64,000 nucleotides of DNA from Brachynemurus nebulosus (taxonomy: Eukaryota > Arthropoda > Insecta > Neuroptera > Myrmeleontidae), in assembly GCA_035578155.1 (NCBI GenBank), contig JAPWDM010000005.1, positions 50,722,454 through 50,786,453 of the forward strand. The letters run 5' to 3'. Below are positions 47,735-60,114 of this stretch, piece after piece. The notes beneath the pieces were generated by a model, which worked only from the letters and a program-made list of their open reading frames with translations, made no database searches and had not been told where the DNA came from. Within the stretch, counting starts at the first letter, position 1. Every line of letters starts with the position of its first letter. Both the position numbers and the translations under genes were made by a program.

Positions 47735-48810
47735 GTAGTTTTAGCGAATTTTCAGAATGGAATTCAGCTATTACAGCCACTGTCATGATCATTGAAATGG
47801 GGAGACAAAATAACACAAAAAAAAGCTTTAAATTATTATTCTGTGTCAACTAGTTTCCGAGAAAAACTAATTTTTATAAACGGAAATTCGCTATGTTATG
47901 TAGGATGCTGCGACAGGAGTATTTTAAAGTTTATACTTAGGTAATTTTAAAACATTTCTGGGGGAAAAAGTTTAAGCATGTAGGCAGTTAAAAAATTTTG
48001 AAGACTGCTGATATAGACAGTATCTATGAAATTTTGACTGAAATGTAATGTTAAAGGTTAATTAATATGATTAGCATCCGCCATACTAAATTTCAATTAA
48101 TCAGTTCAAATTATAATTGTATTTGAGTTGATCGAAAGCAATAGCCCAGTTTTTCCAAAAAATTTTGTTTGAAACCAAGTAAAAACAAACTTTTCATATA
48201 ATCATAAATTTTTTCAAAATAAATTTATCACTATTTACTTTTTTTGGACTGTTGTTGCACAAACATTGAATAAAAAAATAAAAGTATTTAGGAATTTGTT
48301 ATTATTATTTTTTAAACTGGGAATTACTCCTCACAATAAATATATCTCCATTTATATTTTATGACGCGACTGTAAATATATTGAATAAAAAAATAAATAC
48401 CCCTGTCGCAGCATCTGCATAACATAGCGAATTTCCAATCATAAAAGTTACTTTTTTTCGAAAACCCGCTTACCTAGAATAATGGTTCAAAATGTATTTT
48501 CTGTGATTTTCTTGGTTCTTTACCACAATGTAAAAAAAATTGGAAAAACTTTTAAATTTTGGCAAATTGTTTGCAAAAAAACTCATTTTTTTGAGGTTTT
48601 TGGAATTGGACGTGTCTGACTGGAGAACTCATACAAAATTTTTGGACTTCCAACGTTTTATTGTTTTATTATATTTGCATCCCAAACTAGTATCTATCCT
48701 ATAAATATAACAAGTTTCATCCAAAATGAATTTTTCGGATATATAGGCACTTAAATTTTCGAAATTTCTAAATTAATTTAAAATAGAGTTAGTCTCCAGA
48801 AATTTTGTAT
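47735..48810. repeat. Dispersed repeat with inverted GGAAATTCGCTATG ends
   Basis: GGAAATTCGCTATGTTATGT (47882-47901) with TGCTGCGACAGGAGTATTT pairs with the inverse block at 48399-48444. Upstream is TTTTAGCGAATTTTCAGAAT (47738-47757). Downstream, GACGTGTCTGACTGGAGAACTC (48608-48629) resembles 52196-52219. These pieces recur at 13121, 28026, 52465 and 60828, so they belong to one mosaic family. Confidence 0.5.
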
Positions 48811-48814
48811 TATG

Positions 48815-49497
48815 GTAAATTTAATGTAATAAATGACAAGTATATAAGTATAGTAATTATAAAGCATTCGCATAGAACAATAGTTTTAAGTATACATGCA
48901 CATAAGCAAAATAATTTTTGAATTTTCCTGAAGGAAGGAAATATTTTCCCGTAATAAAAAGTATCCTAAATGTTGACGCAGGTAATAAGTTATCACTACA
49001 CCAGATTTCATAAAAATCCGTTCAATAGTTTTCGCGTAATATGTGCACATGCTCAAAAAGTTTTTTTATTTTCCTGTGGGAATGAGCCACTTTCCCGAAA
49101 TGAAAAGTATCTGAGATGCGGACTCAGGTAATAAGTTATCACCACACCAAATTGCATCAAAATCCGTTCAATAGTTTTTGCGTACTGTATGCACATGCTC
49201 AACATGGTTTTTCCATTTTCCCGTGGGAATGAGACATTTTCTCGAAGTAGAAAGTATCTTAGATGTTGATCCGGGTAATAAGTTGTCGGCACACCAAATT
49301 TCATTAAAATCCATCCAGTAGTTTTTGTGTGATGCGTGAACAGACGAACAGACAGACAGACAGACAGACAGACAAAAATTTAAAAAATCGCTGTTTTGAT
49401 ATCTACATCGATAACTATTTACAGTATCTGCACAATTTTTAAAAAATATTCCCTATACAGAAACGATCTCGTTACATTTGTATTATATGTATAGATT
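48815..49497 (+). mobile_element. ACTAGCCGTACCCG family, copy with three modules
   Basis: Module starts are near 48901, 49048 and 49194 (periods about 147), each with AATGAG.CA.TTTCCCG-type text. (ACAG)n at about 49345-49375 and TATTATATGTATAGATT at the end follow. It is 5'-truncated compared with 26597-27135. Confidence 0.65.
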
Positions 49498-50353
49498 ACC
49501 TATTAATGGCTCTTTATTTAAAATATTAATTTTTTTTTTAAATAAATCGCCCCCTGTTCTAGGAAATATATATTTTTTAAATTTTTATAAAATTTCTTAT
49601 GAAAGTGAGCTTCTTAGACAATTTTATTTTGTATTAATGTATTTTATTTTGTATTAATGTGAAACATGAACATTTAAATGTTGGCAATTTCTGTATTGTG
49701 GCGTTATCTATCTAGCGCGTTAGTTAACTACTTTATTTAAAAGTTCGAATAAAATTCCAGTCATTTTAATTTTTAATTGTTCAATAACTTCAGTGCCTAC
49801 AGTATCATAAAAGCAAGCAAAATAATATTACAATTTATTTATGTAGATACATATATGATGGAAAGTTAAGAAAAGAAAATGTTTTTTTGGAAGTTCGTGT
49901 TTAAGGTAAAATCGAAAAAACTTGGAAAATTTAATTAGTAATTAATTTTTTTTAAATATTTTTAGGTTTGGTTGTAAATGAATCTACTGTTGATCTTTTA
50001 ATATGATGCTGAACTATTCATGATTTAAAATGAAAAATTGTGTACTTATTAGATGATGAAAATAAAAATTATAGTAGTTTGAAAAACCGAAACAAATCGA
50101 CCGACGTCTTGAAAAAGTCTGTCGGGACACCAGAGCAACGGAGCTAGAACCGTGACAAATCCGGGAAAACCAAGACGTATGGACACTCTACACGGATTGT
50201 GAATGTTATAAACTTTAAGTTTTGATTTTTAAGCACATTATGAGTGAAATTGAAAATTAAGAACGTGTGAAATTTGACATTTTAGTTAAAGTGCATATAA
50301 AATATAATACCTACATGTTTTTATAAAAATGCAAATATAAATAAATGTTTTCT

Positions 50354-50354
<1 letters not shown>
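49498..50354. other. AT-rich stretch with one MITE relic
   Basis: Positions 50060-50196 (AATCCGGGAAAACCAAGACG, TATGGACACTCTAC) look like a decayed right end of the 47083-47701 family. The rest is AT-rich. Confidence 0.4.

Positions 50355-50392
<38 letters not shown>
50355..50392. repeat. Poly-T tract, 38 bases
   Basis: Uninterrupted T run. It could be the poly-A tail of a retroposed sequence on the minus strand, but no body was recognised to its right. Confidence 0.9.
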
Positions 50393-50394
<2 letters not shown>

Positions 50395-51949
50395 TTTAAT
50401 TGTTATTAATTATTTGGCTTTTTTAATAATTTAGAATTTTTCTGTCAAATGAATAAATTCTGAAAATATGAATTTATGACATAATTTCAGTAAAAGTGAA
50501 AATGAAATTTTTCACCCACACTTTTGTAGTGTCAATGTACATCACTGGATCCCAATTTTCAAATGGATAGATAATTTCAGTAGCGTAGAAACTAATTATT
50601 AAAAAATTGCAAACCAAATGTGTTTATATGATAATACGTACTTATAAAATTTATATACGTGTTCTTCCGAAAATCGTAAATACCTAATTAACTTTCTCTC
50701 GATGAAGTTGGATTGACAAACATTTACATTAGGGATGTTATGGATATTCGTAACCGTAACTAAAACTACCGATATCCGAAATAATTAAATATCCGAAACC
50801 GAAAGCGTATACGAAAATGAAAGTTTATAAGTCTAGTAAGTACTTAACACATTAAATATTTCAGTCCCTTTTTGACAATCTTGCCAGAACTTAAACACTT
50901 TTTTAAATATTTTTATTGTTAAAATCGAAACGTTATTTTGAAGCCGGTTAAAATTAATATATTTTACATTAAAATGTGTGGTCAATACAATCACCCGCTA
51001 GTTAATTATCGCTAGATTTGATGCTAGAAAATTGAGAAAAAACAGGTCATAGAGATTTTTTTTTATTTAGATTTTATTTGTAATGATTGAATTACAAAAT
51101 TCAAAAGGATGTTAAAAAATGTGTGTATTCACTATGAGCTTTTGCCTGTAGTAAATCCAGCTGCTCAAAATCGGTTCCAATATATCAGTTGGTCAGGACG
51201 GCATTTGTACATAATTTTAATATTTTCTTTAAGAAATAGTATTTTTTTTTAAATACTTGTTTGATTTTTTCAAGGCGAGTACTTTTTACGATGTGTGTTT
51301 ACCAAATTCTACAAAATAATTAAAAAAAAAAAAACATTGTAACCCTACTATTTTGAAATTTTCAAAAAAATATCATGAAAATTACCTCATATATGCTTTT
51401 TCTGAGTTAATTATTGAAAAATATCTATTTTCCGAGATTTTTAAGGTAAAACGAGCAGATGTATGGTTTTTGTTAAACAAATTTCAGATCTTTAATACAT
51501 TTTTGCCTTAAAAAAATAAATATTTAATATTTTCAAAAATGTATGATACAACTTGTCAAAATTTAAAATTATTTGTTTTGTTGTCAAAAGAAAAAAAAAA
51601 CTGAATGTGCAAATTTATTTACCACTAAAATGATGGGTTTATACATATAATTATAACGTAGTATTGTCATTTGGATAGAAAATTACGTAAAAATATTATT
51701 GTTTGAATATGATTTAACGTAATTTTTATGCGATTGTAGCAAGCTCTTATTAATTTTAGGAAGGTGTAGTAAACATCATCTAAATTCTGATCATATCACA
51801 TAAAAAACTGCGCCGTGATCTTTTATCTAAAAAAAAATGGAATAGAGATACATTATAAAAACATTTAACTGACAAAGAAAAAGAATATAGCCGAATCGTT
51901 AAATTGGATTAAAAAAATCATGACATGCTACTTAAAAAGCGGTTTTTTT
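50393..51949. other. AT-rich stretch, nothing identified
   Basis: Simple AT-rich DNA with many short A and T runs. Confidence 0.5.
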
Positions 51950-52297
51950 CGAATTTAGCTCGTAAAAAATGAGACAGAAAAAAAAAAGAATGCGAGTGCG
52001 AGTGAAATGGAGAACGACATATTTCCTAGTTTTTCTCGAAAAGTAAGTAATTTAGAGCAACGGTATAAAAACATTTTTTATGCATTTTACCTTTTACTAG
52101 GGCTTGGTGTAAAAAAAAATTTGAAAAATTGCTTAATTCTGGCAAAAAACTCATTTTGTTGACAAAAAACGCCCGGAAAACCTACTTCTGGGCATCCTAC
52201 GTGTCTGGCTAACGAACTCATCCAACGATTTGGAAAATCGAATTCGCACACAAAATTTCATAAGCATTAAACGTTTCGTTCGAGAGTTATCGCGCGG

Positions 52298-52363
<66 letters not shown>

Positions 52364-52500
52364 TATATATAAATTTTAGTGAATATCATTTTCGTATTCT
52401 AGGGACCTCAAAACATATTTCTGATATGGTCTCGGGCTTAGGTCGCACCATGACACCTGGCGTAAAAGCTGAATTTCCAGTTTTGGAAATTCGCTAAAAG
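51950..52500. repeat. Dispersed repeat region with a (TA)n tract
   Basis: Shares CGTGTCTGGCTAACGAACTC with 48608-48629, and GCTGAATTTCCAGTTTTGGA plus ATTCGCTAA (52468-52497) with the 13121 family. A (TA)n microsatellite occupies about 52302-52370. Confidence 0.5.
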
Positions 52501-52599
52501 GTATTATTTGTAGGTACACAATACATACCCTCACAAAACAGTTGTATACATGTATATAAAATATGTATGTGTGTTAAAAATTGCAAAGAACTTTTCTAA

Positions 52600-53052
52600 T
52601 CTGTTTAGAACCAACTTGTGCAAGTTTTTCTACTCAATTCATATAGGCAACTGCCAATTCACTAAATTTTGATATTTTTTTGCAAGTCGTTTTATGAACG
52701 TACTTATTGGCAATGTCCTGACACGAAATATTCTTTATTGCAAGTGTCGTAAACTCAAACATCTCCTTTTGTCTATTTTTATTGATTTATTGCTTTGTCT
52801 ATTGTATTATTTCCTAGGTCCATAAATAAATACATATTTACCTAAAAAATTGCAGAAAAAATTTCAAATCTGACTTCTCGCAAGTCACTCTACAAAGTCG
52901 TACGTGTACACTAGCAAGTCCGTGCAAGCATAGAGTACTTGCAGAGAGAGCTAAAACTTGCAGCAAGTGCTCTATGGCAACGTGTACACAGCACGCAAGT
53001 GCTCTCAGAGAGCGACTTGGTAGAGTAAAAATTGCCAGTGTAGATAGACCAT
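52600..53052. mobile_element. GCAAGT-rich MITE, right end
   Basis: Dense GCAAGT/ACTTGC words at 52870-53030, ending TTGCCAGTGTAGATAGACCAT, the inverse of the 46617 end. The left limit is uncertain. Confidence 0.55.
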
Positions 53053-54483
53053 AATAAATAGATCACACGAAAGAGTAGAGTACTTCTGTACATATTAGAG
53101 AGAATTAAACATTAAAGAGAATTATTTTTTTTATAAGCATATAAGGAGGGCTTAAATGAGAATAACACCGAGTTGTTTTGACATCGAGGTGATGCTTCAT
53201 AATGATGTTTTTTAAAGCTTAAGGCGCTACTTCATTTTGAAATATCAAAAAAGAAGGTTTGCAGTCATGCAATCATTATAAAACTTCTTAGTATACATAC
53301 ACGTAATATGAGATACACAAAATTATTTTCTGATTTAAAACAAAAATGGTGGTGTAGGCGCAGGTGCAATGTAGACTTTTTTCTGAAGAGGTTCATGGTA
53401 GGCAGCCTAACAATTTTCAAACAGCTGCTAGAACAATTAAAATAAAAAATACATATATTTTTCATTATTTACATTAGTTTTACTAAGACGTTACATAAAA
53501 TTATGAGAATAAGATGTGAATTATGCTTAGAAATATATATTTTTGTCTTCTTTTCAGGGTAGAAAACGTACTAAGAAATTAATTTTTCAAAACTTTTAAT
53601 CCGAATTGGAAGGAACTCGCCTATATATGTATGTATTTAATGGAGTCTCTACTAGTGTTGTTTCTAATAATACTTAAAGAAAAGAAAATATGCAATCTAT
53701 AAAACAAAAGCTGGGGAAAATTAAGAGTGTTTTGTTTCTAATTTTCAGAATAAATTGTCAATTAAATACAGCATTTTTAATTAATCAATTTTTTAGGAAA
53801 TAAACTCATCCCCTCAGAAAGGTATACCTATTTTTGAGTATTCCAGTGTTACACTTGAGTTATGGTTTTATTACTACAATATCGGTCGTACTAGTGTGTT
53901 TTAAGCTTAAACATAGTCCCTATCATTCTGCTGCGGAAAGTGGATCATCCACATGATCAAATTTCTTTCTCATTTCAAACCGGATTCAAGTAACAAAATC
54001 TTCATTTAAAAAGAAAAAATTAATTAAAAATAATTACCTTTTACTACCATAGAATTACTATTACTTTGTGAAACTGAACAGTTACATAAAAAGTAATGTA
54101 ATACTTAATCAACGAGTAATGAACTTGCAGTATTTTATTATTGAAACATTAAAAATCAATTTCATTTACCTATTATATGTAGAGAGATCAGGAAGGTCAC
54201 TGCAATGGTCGATAATTAAATTAAGAGATCGTTTCGAATTGTTCATGCACAGAGGTATGAACATACGATATCTACATTATAAGAACAAAGCAGAGCACGG
54301 AATTCAGATCTCAATTAAGTCCAGCTTCACATCACGTACAAATAAGTATAAAATCATTTTTTATTCTCGACATCTATGACGGTACCAGAGTGGGAAAAAA
54401 TACTGAAACATGTCTAAAATTACTGTTAAAAATCATTCAATATTTTTTAAGTTCTCCTATATCAGTGATAATTTATAATTAAA
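53053..54483. other. AT-rich stretch with unsupported frames
   Basis: A strong acceptor-like TTTTTGTCTTCTTTTCAG ends at 53559 but only 13 codons follow it. A 103-codon frame at 54068-54379 (parts: VERSGRSLQWSIIKLRDRF) has no splice, motif or composition support. Confidence 0.35.
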
Positions 54484-55040
54484 CTAGCCGTATGCCCGAT
54501 GGGATTTCCAATCGACAACATCTTTTTATTAGGTATTCACTTTCTGTTCACTTTTAATGTTTTCCAAAAGCCTAAATCAATATCCACGTTTCTAACTTCA
54601 AAAATGACGAACTTCCCATATGAGCTTTCATTTTCTGTTTTAACCCCTTAGGGAATAAATTTCCAGAAACAACTGACTTTTATTTATAAATAGAAGCATA
54701 ACGCCAATTTTCATAACTCCTGTGCTTAATTTCATCCTTCTAAACCCAACAGTTTAGGTTGTGCATTGTCTGTCAGTCAAAATTAAAGATTCATTAAATA
54801 AGATATTATTTATTTTAATTGCCATAGTAACATATTTTTATATACAACTAACTTAAAAAATAACGAATTTACATATAAATTTTCATCCCCTATTAAACCC
54901 ACTTAGAGGACAAATTTTCAAAAATCCTTTCTTAGTGCTTACCTACGTTACATAGGGAACTCCTATGCAAAATTTCATTCTTCTAAACCCAACGGTTTAG
55001 GCTGTACGTTAGACTTAGCGAGACCGAGCGAGTTTGAATC
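54484..55040 (+). mobile_element. Repeat of the ACTAGCCGT.CCCG / CCTAAACC type
   Basis: It starts AAACTAGCCGTATGCCCGAT. It holds two blocks with CTTCTAAACCCAACRGTTTAG (54745-54765 and 54977-54997), and TGTCTGTCAGTCA follows the first. The fragment at 22785-23105 is the inverse relative. Non-coding. Confidence 0.55.
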
Positions 55041-56059
55041 TAGCTAATGTTCATACTGCTTGCACTGTTTGTTCATACCGTTTGTACTGTTTATGATTTG
55101 TTGAATTTGACAGATCACTGCAATTGTCAGTTTATTTTCCATAATTATTATTTATACATTATTAAACACATCGGAATTTTATTATATTGAATAATTTTTT
55201 GTATACAAACGTTTCTGTAATAGGGTAAATTATTTAAAATGAACAATTTTATTTTATATACTTATTTTTTGGAAAGTAATATAAGATTACGTTTAGGACA
55301 AAAAAGGCTCTTTAAAAATCGTTCGCACTGAGTCCATGAAATAAATAAAAGTAGGTACGAACATGGTGAATTTTATCATCTTTTATCTCAGCAACGACAA
55401 GATCCATAAAAATTTTTGAGAGTACTTTACAATGACTTCTAGTACCTTCGATTATATTTTAATTTAATTATTAGACCATCTAATGTTTTCTATGTTTTTG
55501 ATCTCACAATGTTTAGCGTAAATAAATTTCATTTATTATTAATTCGATGTCCATTTTTATCTTATCATTATTATGTTTTAAATAATACAAAAGAAATATT
55601 ATATATGTATATATTACGACGCAGCAACAATGGACAAAAACGATAAAAACGACAAAACACACAACAGAAAGCACAACAAACGAAATCAGCTTCAAAACGC
55701 TTTAAAAATATCAAACTTATTTGACATTAGCAAATGAGCTCGGTCTGGACTCGCATCGCATCGCTCGGCAACGGTTTGAATCGGCCATGTGTTTGAACAT
55801 GTACATTAAAATGTATGTGTTTAACAAAATAGCATGTACTCGCTCGGCATCGCTCTGCTGTTACTCGCTTTCTGTGTGCACGTACACTAAATAGAAATTG
55901 ATTAAGTAGGTGTGCAAGTATTCTCAGGCTAATAAACAATAGTATCAATTCAGGAAAAAGTAAACAAAAGTACCATACTAACATAATATGACAAATCTGT
56001 CTTCTTCATGTTCCCGCCATTATTAAAATTTTTGTAGGGAACGATGTACTCATATGTAC
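55041..56059. other. AT-rich stretch with a GC-richer patch
   Basis: Positions 55735-55890 contain GGACTCGCATCGCATCGCTC and CTCGCTCGGCATCGCTCTGC, two direct relatives about 90 bases apart. A MITE core is possible, but no ends were found. Confidence 0.35.
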
Positions 56060-56310
56060 ACATATTTCGCACTTTCGGAAAGTATATTCGCGCAAGTCGC
56101 TGTACTAAAAATTTTCTGGCAACTTGTACACAGGAAATATTTTTTGTTGCAAGTATCATAAACATTCCCTTTTATCTATTTTTACCGTTTTATTAAAAAT
56201 TTAAAACAGAGTTTCCGCAAATAACTTTCGCAAGCCCGTTGCTTGCCGAGAGAGAAGGTACATCCAGCAACTCTACACAACACGAAAGCGTTTTCAGAGA
56301 TTAAAAGTGG
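56060..56310. mobile_element. GCAAGT-rich MITE fragment
   Basis: GCGCAAGTCGCTGTAC, CTGGCAACTTGTACACAGG and TTGTTGCAAGTATCATAAAC align with words in 52700-53030, in the same order. Confidence 0.5.
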
Positions 56311-56342
56311 TATAGTGCGACTAGACTTGACAAAATATAATT

Positions 56343-56440
56343 AAACAGTCGTCCCCTTATAGAAGAATGATGCCGACATTCATCTGGAATTAAAAAAAGA
56401 AAACTATAGAAAATCATTGCGGAGACTCAATTCATGTTCT
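56343..56440 (-). repeat. SINE tail fragment
   Basis: GATGCCGACATTCATCTGGA, then GAAAACTATAGAAAATCATT, matches the inverse of the SINE tail at 17737-17873. The tRNA-like head is missing. Confidence 0.45.
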
Positions 56441-56736
56441 ACGGGACCAAATTCCAGTATCTCAATAAATAAACTACCCTGTTACTTGAATATATATTGT
56501 TCAAGTTTAGTTTCAATACGTACAAGATGTCTAAATTAGTGTTTTCCGGACAGTGTTTCTAATTTAATGTTTATTACTGTATCAAATCATATTATAATCT
56601 ATAATATTATTGTGTACTCCAGCAAATTGAACAGCTGGACAAATTGCATATCTATATAAATGCATTCATGTGGGCCGCCTATACCAGAATATTTCTACTA
56701 ATATTATATTATGTGATGCTATTGTATGTATGTATG

Positions 56737-58252
56737 GGGAAATTTGCAGAACTCGGACATATACGATTTTTTTTTTTTGAACCGATAAAAACGAAGCAAT
56801 AGTGGTGGAAATTTTAAATTATGAAAAGTTAAAGCGCGGAAGCATATTTTTGTTTTGGAAAACTCAAATTTATTAATATTTTTCAAATTTTTTATAATGA
56901 CATGGGTAAAATGCAGAACTCGGACATACGCTGTAATTTTGATGTCTGCCGGAAAAAAGAAACAAATGAGGCTGAGAATTATTGTACTTAAAGAGTTAAA
57001 GCGCGGTCACATATTTTTATTAAAAATAATTGCGTTTTATTATTAAATATTACATTTTAAATGTTACTCACATTTTTGATATAACAATTAATTTAACACA
57101 ATTACTTGCATTATTTATTATTATTTAATAATAAAAAACCATAAGAATACTGAATCGTTAAAAAAAAAAAAATTATAATAAAAGTTTAAAATAAAATTTT
57201 TTTAAAATAATTTTAACCTTTTTATTTTAATACCTATGAAAAGTACGACATTTATACATAGAGAATATACTCCATTTACTTAGTGGTGATATATATGCAT
57301 GCAAGCCCTAAGCGTATGTGTAAGCAAATTGTGAAGAGCAGTGTGTCTGAGTGTGCCAGATACCGCTGTCGTACAAATTTCGGCGCGGAGCGCCGTTATG
57401 AGAACGACGCGGGCGTCATACAAATTACGGCGCAAAGCGCAGCTTTGGCCCAGACGCTACGTGTCGTACAAATTACGGCGCGTAGCGCCGTTACTAGCAT
57501 GACGCGTGGCACCCTACAAATTAGGGCCCCAGGCGTGGCACTGAGATGACCTTTTCTAGTAATTATAATTTTCCTTTATTTTTTATACAAAATTTATAAA
57601 TAAAAAACAACATAGAATTATACGGTTTTCACTATATTAATAGATTGGTTTGATTTATGTAAATTTGGGGCGTCAGTGGGTGGCGTCGATGGGTGGCGCG
57701 CGCTCTGGGCCAAAGCTGCGCTTTGCGCCGTAATTTGTATGACGCCCGCGTCGTTCTCATAACGGCGCTCCGCGCCGAAATTTGTACGACAGCGGTATCT
57801 GGCACACTCAGACACACTGCTCTTCACAATTTGCTTACACATACGCTTAGGGCTTGCATGCATATATATCACCACTAAGTAAATGGAGTATATTCTCTAT
57901 GTATAAATGTCGTACTTTTCATAGGTATTAAAATAAAAAGGTTAAAATTATTTTAAAAAAATTTTATTTTAAACTTTTATTATAATTTTTTTTTTTAACG
58001 ATTCAGTATTCTTATGGTTTTTTATTATTAAATAATAATAAATAATGCAAGTAATTGTGTTAAATTAATTGTTATATCAAAAATGTTAGTAACATTTAAA
58101 ATGTAATATTTAATAATAAAACGCAATTATTTTTAATAAAAATATGTGACCGCGCTTTAACTCTTTAAGTACAATAATTCTCAGCCTCATTTGTTTCTTT
58201 TTTCCGGCAGACATCAAAATTACAGCGTATGTCCGAGTTCTGCATTTTACCC
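56737..58252. mobile_element. Mutator-like foldback element with near-identical 550-bp arms
   Basis: Arms 56904-57453 and 57705-58252 are inverse copies with one substitution found (57069) and a 2-base difference in one A/T run. Ends read GGGAAATTTGCAGAACTC and (inverse) GGGTAAAATGCAGAACTC, with GTATGTATG on both sides (56728-56736 and 58253-58261). That is a 9-bp duplication, as in Mutator-like elements. The left side carries an extra copy of the terminal 167 bp. The 251-bp centre is GC-rich at its left. There is no transposase; the 60-88 codon frames are palindrome by-products. Confidence 0.85.
57369..57549 (+). repeat. Four GC-rich 47-48-bp tandem units
   Basis: TACAAATT marks units at 57372, 57419, 57467 and 57515. 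Each is followed by a small hairpin-like word (GGCGCGGAGCGCC, GCGCAAAGCGC, GGCGCGTAGCGCC, GGGCCCC). The first two lie in the left arm and recur inverted in the right arm; the last two are in the spacer. Confidence 0.8.
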
Positions 58253-58261
58253 GTATGTATG

Positions 58262-60064
58262 TAATAAGAGCAACTTACTCGTATGCTCACTTTATAATTT
58301 CATTCTAAAGATAAGTAAAAAAATTTTTGCAATCCATCTAACATGTATGTATACGCTTGTTGTTTGTTACCTTATGGAGTAACATGCAACAGTGGTTTGC
58401 ATTGCAGTAATACAGTGCTGCACAGTTGTTGCACAGTAATGCAAAATCAGCACGCTAGTGAAAATATCAGTTTTATGCGGGTTCAGCACATTATATTGAA
58501 ATAACAGTAAATAACACTTATATGAGCCGTTTGTTTTAAAAGTGGCTCAGTTCCATTTATGTTAAAAAAATTGAGGTAACAGAAATTTATATGCTTGTAT
58601 GTTAAAAAATAAAAATTTCTCACATAAGAAAAATTTCTCACATAAGAAAAAATCAAAATTTCCTTCTTTTATTAATTATTATGTGAACAATGTGTAAGTC
58701 CGTTTCTTTTTTCTTTTTTTTTTTAAATTATTAGTGTCACTATCAGAGGTATTTTTAAAGTGAGCATTTTCCAGCATGTTAAAATTTTTATTAAAAATAA
58801 AGCAGACATTAAACAGTCCGAACTTAAAGAAACTGTAAAAATAAGCAAGAGTACTTAACAAGTAAAAGTGAAAAGTAGGTTTCGTGTAATTATAAAACCT
58901 ACCCCAATTACATATTGTACCGTTAGCTTGATCTTTTGGGAAAATTAACTTAGACCACTTTTAGAATGAACGGCTTGTATATACGTCACTGTGTTCATAT
59001 ATTATAATAAAATCTAATGTAATCAAAACATATTTTAGAAACACCTTACCTGATATATTATTTGACCATTTCACTGTTTTTCTTGTGGGTGATTTGATTA
59101 TAAATAAATAAATAAATAAATAAATGTTTTCACCGACTGAGAAATTGTAATTATTTTCGACAAAAAAGGTGGAAACGCTGGAAACATTTGTACTTGTAAT
59201 TTTAAGAGACGCTTTTATCTGTATGTTTAAAGTAATTGTAATCTGATTTCAAATTAAAAATGAATAGTAGGTACTCCGCATAGAATATATAGTAGAAATA
59301 TCTTTCGTTTTGAGTGAAAATTTTCTGAAATTGGATAAAATAATGTAACTAAATCAATTTATTTCAAATTAATTTTTGTAAACTTCTGTCATCTGTCAAT
59401 GTAAAACTTAGATTTTTATAATTTCATTATTTAGACAATAAATCTTTCCTGAAAAAGGAAAAGACATCCTCTTACTCTTTATTGTAAGGCGTTACATCAC
59501 TGAGAAAAAAGTTCTCCCTTACTTTTCTTTATACTTAATTTACAATTTTTAATTATAAAATGAAAAAATGTGTTGGGGTTAATTATTACGATTCACTACT
59601 ATTTTATTCAATATTATTTAAAAATTTAGAAAAAAAATAGACGTGATGTAATTACTGCGACAAACGACTGCATTCCACTTGTATCTTTATTCCTTCATAA
59701 ATACCCTCAGTAACATTAACAGTACTTATTTGTTTAATGTTTTTAGGTTTTAAGAGTCAGCTTAGAAGTGAGTACCTTTACAAAATTTAGTTTTTTACTT
59801 TAAATTTACTGTTTATTTAAAAATTAGTTACGCGAGATAATTAAAAACGAATACATATTACATAATCTATTCTTCTATTCTTCTTTATTAACAGACAATA
59901 CTTGTATATATTTTAAAAAATACTTTCAAAATATTGAAAAGATTCTTAATGGACATTTTTATTATTAACATTATTTAATTACGATATTGTTGTTAATTGT
60001 ATTACGATAATTAAGTCCAAGGTGTTTTTTCTTTTCTTTTTTTTTTGATTCATACAATGAAGCG
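58262..60064. other. AT-rich stretch with a small microsatellite
   Basis: (AAAT)n at 59101-59124. A candidate micro-exon at 59747-59767 is listed separately. Nothing else found. Confidence 0.45.
59747..59767 (+). other. Candidate 21-nt micro-exon
   Basis: A strong acceptor, TTATTTGTTTAATGTTTTTAG, and a GAA|GTGAGTAC donor enclose seven codons reading VLRVSLE in phase 0-0. The phase fits the exon at 63485. It is too short to judge alone. Confidence 0.2.
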
Positions 60065-60114
60065 CATTATCGATTTCTTATAAAATCTGGCGATTTTATA
60101 AGAAATCGATAATG
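60065..60114. repeat. Perfect 23-bp hairpin, 4-base loop
   Basis: The arm starting CATTATCGATTTCTTATA pairs without mismatch with its inverse complement across TGGC. It could be a tiny palindromic duplication or a small structured RNA. Confidence 0.75.

Noticed and set aside
46617..53052. A single 6.4-kb element bounded by ATGGTC..TCTACACTGGC ends
   Set aside because: No target duplication was found, the interior is made of unrelated repeats, and each end has its own local GCAAGT body, so two separate copies are simpler.
54068..54379. 103-codon + strand frame
   Set aside because: Length is reachable by chance in this window, the content is K/N/Y/I-rich, and no motif or splice context was found.
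57283..57549. 88-codon arginine/alanine-rich frame and its mirrored copies
   Set aside because: It runs through palindrome arms and GC-rich tandem units of a mobile element; the same peptide appears inverted at 57618-57875.
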